Assembly: GCA_022827055.1 (NCBI GenBank) | Contig: JAJDTR010000169.1 | Span: 1 to 43,320, forward strand | Length of the DNA stretch: 43,320 nucleotides | Reading direction: 5' to 3' | From: Candidatus Poribacteria bacterium | GTDB taxonomy: Bacteria; Poribacteria; WGA-4E; JAJDTR01 | Shown: positions 41,435-43,320 of the stretch, in pieces | Layout of the letters: every line of letters starts with the position of its first letter | Numbering within the stretch: position 1 is the first letter of the stretch | Notes under the pieces: generated by a model | Database searches by the model: none | Told to the model about the DNA's origin: nothing | What the model saw: the letters and a program-made list of their open reading frames with translations, nothing else | Program-made: the position numbers and the translations under genes

Positions 41435-42274
41435 TTAACCACGTGAGGGTTCTGTCATTGTCTCTTTCGCCTGCCGGGCGAGCTCGGCGAGGTGCCCATC
41501 GTTCGCCATGACCTGCTCTAGGTGGCGCATCCGTTCTGGTCCCGCGGTAGCGACCATAACTTCTCCATACACTCGTTCTATCCAGTACCGCGCATGTCCG
41601 CTGATGTAGCCGCGAAGCATATCCAAATGGCCTTCGGGGTATCGTTCGCAAAGGTTAATGGTGAACATTCGCCGCCGCGTACTTCCACCGAATGCGGCAT
41701 GTTTTGTGTTGTGATTGAAGCAGACGACATCGCCCGGCATGGTTTCCAATGCAACGGCGGGGATGTCCTTGCCGTGCGCCCCCCACAATGCCTGGCTATT
41801 GCCTACTTTTTCGGCGAGCGAATTCGCATAGGTGTCACCGGGCAGATGACTCCCCGGGATGACCCGAATAGCGCCCGTATCGCGAGTCAAGGGGTCAAGG
41901 TATAGCGCGATTTTGAGGTGTAAGAAGTCTGGATTCCAGCCGTCGGAATGCCAACCGGTGTCGCCCACATAGTAGTTGCCGTCACTGCCCATATAATTGA
42001 AATCATCGCCGAGCAGACTGGAGGCAATGCCATGGATTCCCGCGTCATCAAGCAGCGCACACAGTCGCGCATTTTGATCGATAAAGGGCACAATACAGGA
42101 GCGCGCCTTGCCGTCATGCGGTTTACCATGATGGCCGCCCCCTCGTTCTTCCCATACCGCTTCAAACGCGGTAGAGATTTCGTCGATTTGGTCCGCCAGC
42201 AGACCGGGGAAACTCAGGAAACCAAACGTGTTAAAATAATCCAGCTGACGGTCAGTCAATTTGAGTGATGTCAT
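41435..42274 (-). CDS. Phytanoyl-CoA dioxygenase (PhyH) family protein, copy 5
   Basis: A 279-aa Fe(II)/2-oxoglutarate oxygenase with H109-x-D111 in TGWHSDGWN and H192 in NTKHAAFGG, plus RRRMFTIN for the 2-oxoglutarate contact. YLDPLTRDTGAIRVIPGSH (125-143) places it closer to copies 2 and 4 than to 1 and 3, but the N-terminal third is different (ERGGGHHGKPHDGKARSC). AGGA lies ten nt before the ATG. It sits between a LamG gene and DUF6785 copy 2 on the same strand, so the three may be co-transcribed. Substrate unknown. Confidence 0.92.
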   Translation of the reverse strand: MTSLKLTDRQLDYFNTFGFLSFPGLLADQIDEISTAFEAVWEERGGGHHGKPHDGKARSCIVPFIDQNARLCALLDDAGIHGIASSLLGDDFNYMGSDGNYYVGDTGWHSDGWNPDFLHLKIALYLDPLTRDTGAIRVIPGSHLPGDTYANSLAEKVGNSQALWGAHGKDIPAVALETMPGDVVCFNHNTKHAAFGGSTRRRMFTINLCERYPEGHLDMLRGYISGHARYWIERVYGEVMVATAGPERMRHLEQVMANDGHLAELARQAKETMTEPSRG

Positions 42275-42414
42275 TGTGAAATCGTCCTGGTTCTATAATC
42301 ATGCGACGTTTATGCTGTATTGTTCACGCCCTCCGTAGGCGGAAATCGAGCCTGAATGGCGATCCCGACTGGGATCCCCTTACCAAGTCACTTTGCAGCG
42401 TCCCAAACGAAGGA

Positions 42415-43245
42415 TTACGACTTTATCCTCCCCCAAGCCGTTGCAATCTTGTCTCTCGCGTCGACCGCCTGTGCTCCGATGAGTCCTTTCTCCATAATTT
42501 TCTGCACCTCAAGTTGGCTCAGCGCCCTTCTGAAGATAAAGACTTCGTCTAGGGTGCCCTTCCAACCTCGTCGCTCGTCGAATATCGTATTGCCTATTCG
42601 GAAGTTCTCCCGAGAGGACTTCACCGGTGCGTTCGACCCCAGGTCAACATAAAAATTGCCCCGCTTTGGGCGATCCGACTCGCCGTTAAGATACCAAATC
42701 CCGTTCCTGCCTTGACGGACAAACGCGACATGGTTCCATTCCTCCGGTGTTGGGCGGACTGTGTTTCTCGGGTTCCCAATCACGTTCCAATTGAATACAT
42801 TGCCGATGACAAGCCTGTACCAATTGTTCAAACAGTTGCTCTGCTCAAAGGCGAACCCGACGTCCGCCTCATGTTGATCTTTTGCCGACAAAACAGTTGA
42901 CCAGCAGATTTGCGGTTTGCCGGGTATTATCCAACAACCGAAGGAAAAGTCAACGTTGTCCATCTTGATTGGCCCATCCATTTCGAGCCAAGGGCCCTGT
43001 TCTCCTCCGCTGAATTGCAGCGCCGTGCCGAATTTGCCTGCAACGAATTCCGGTTTGCGCCCAAACTCACCGTGAAGTCCATTGCCGGACGAGTCTCTGA
43101 CATCGTCGCCTTTGCCTTCATCAAAGAGCCACATACCCACGACATCGTTTAGAAATGCTTGAGCATGGCATATTCCGGACGAAGTCAAACACAATATGAG
43201 AACGGCAGAACAAAGACACGCGAATTTTTTTATCGTCATTAACAT
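42415..43245 (-). CDS. Secreted LamG domain protein with conserved C-terminal tail, copy 2
   Basis: A 276-aa exported protein. The signal peptide (MLMTIKKFACLCSAVLILCL, then a cleavage-like GICHAQA) leads to a LamG fold: DVVGMWLFDEGKGDDVRD, SGNGLHGEFG, GKFGTALQFSGGEQG, NVDFSFGCWIIPGK, EWNHVAFVRQGRNGIWYLNG and GTLDEVFIFRRALSQLEV. It ends with the tail AVDARDKIATAWGRIKS. I choose the start at 43245 (after GAAAGGAG) over one 13 codons upstream. It resembles copy 1 (18756-19562) in layout but differs in most residues. It is upstream of PhyH copy 5. Confidence 0.9.
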   Translation of the reverse strand: MLMTIKKFACLCSAVLILCLTSSGICHAQAFLNDVVGMWLFDEGKGDDVRDSSGNGLHGEFGRKPEFVAGKFGTALQFSGGEQGPWLEMDGPIKMDNVDFSFGCWIIPGKPQICWSTVLSAKDQHEADVGFAFEQSNCLNNWYRLVIGNVFNWNVIGNPRNTVRPTPEEWNHVAFVRQGRNGIWYLNGESDRPKRGNFYVDLGSNAPVKSSRENFRIGNTIFDERRGWKGTLDEVFIFRRALSQLEVQKIMEKGLIGAQAVDARDKIATAWGRIKS

Positions 43246-43294
43246 GGATTGAACTCCTTTCGTATCAAATGTACGATGGCACACTCTGAATCGA

Positions 43295-43320
43295 ACCCGA
43301 GTTTTTCCTCAAAACTCGGT
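43295..43320. repeat. ACCCGAGTTTT hairpin at the window edge
   Basis: ACCCGAGTTTT (43295-43305) and AAAACTCGGT (43311-43320) form a hairpin that is cut by the end of the window. It shares its arms with the inverted pair at 27747-27843. Confidence 0.4.

Overview
The window reads as a chromosome segment from an uncultivated, gene-family-rich bacterium. The best match to the overall style is Candidatus Poribacteria or a close relative. The reasons are five phytanoyl-CoA dioxygenase (PhyH) family genes in 43 kb, two copies of a large DUF6785-type membrane protein, LamG and PD40 secreted proteins, and much intergenic space filled with small repeats. That assignment is recognition of style, not the result of a search. 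No rRNA, tRNA, CRISPR array, phage module or intact transposase gene was seen.

Layout. 1-2.2 kb: two overlapping-style GT2 glycosyltransferase genes, the second with a degraded active site. 2.6-3.0 kb: a small membrane-protein gene split by a 128-bp miniature transposable element. 3.2-7.4 kb (minus strand): a TPP enzyme half-subunit, a DUF4861 lipoprotein, a class V aminotransferase and a DUF423 membrane protein. 7.7-9.8 kb: a divergent EF-G-like GTPase, followed by a strong bidirectional terminator. 10.2-14.5 kb: an unknown protein, PhyH 1, mtnA, an IS66-like miniature element and a sugar-phosphate isomerase-like TIM barrel. 14.7-17.9 kb (minus): a DgoD-like acid-sugar dehydratase and DUF6785 copy 1. 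18-20.3 kb: tandem 23-nt repeats, a LamG protein and a 564-bp inverted-repeat element. 20.3-24.6 kb: a GH36-like alpha-galactosidase and PhyH 2 and 3. 25.5-27.9 kb: a PD40 beta-propeller protein and a long repeat-filled gap. 27.9-39 kb: three near-equal copies (660-662 aa) of an unrecognised multi-pass membrane protein, interleaved with an aspartoacylase-like enzyme, a sarcosine-oxidase-like flavoenzyme, a DHDPS-like aldolase and PhyH 4. 39.3-43.3 kb (minus): LamG, PhyH 5 and DUF6785 copy 2.

How the genes may fit together. The dehydratase, isomerase-like barrel, GH36, DHDPS-like aldolase, DUF4861 lipoprotein and LamG proteins suggest a lifestyle of taking apart carbohydrates and modified small molecules, with PhyH and flavin oxidases acting on organic substrates. 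The three large membrane proteins look like GT-C-fold glycosyltransferases (inference) ending in a jelly-roll-like module whose two halves are in swapped order. With the GT2 pair they could form a cell-surface glycosylation system. They are the best candidate for an undescribed system here.

The intergenic DNA is not empty. It carries at least three kinds of miniature inverted-repeat elements with target duplications or matched ends, a dispersed repeat family with 23-nt tandem units, GGGGCAAGATGCCCC-type hairpins, and a promoter block conserved upstream of two PhyH paralogues.
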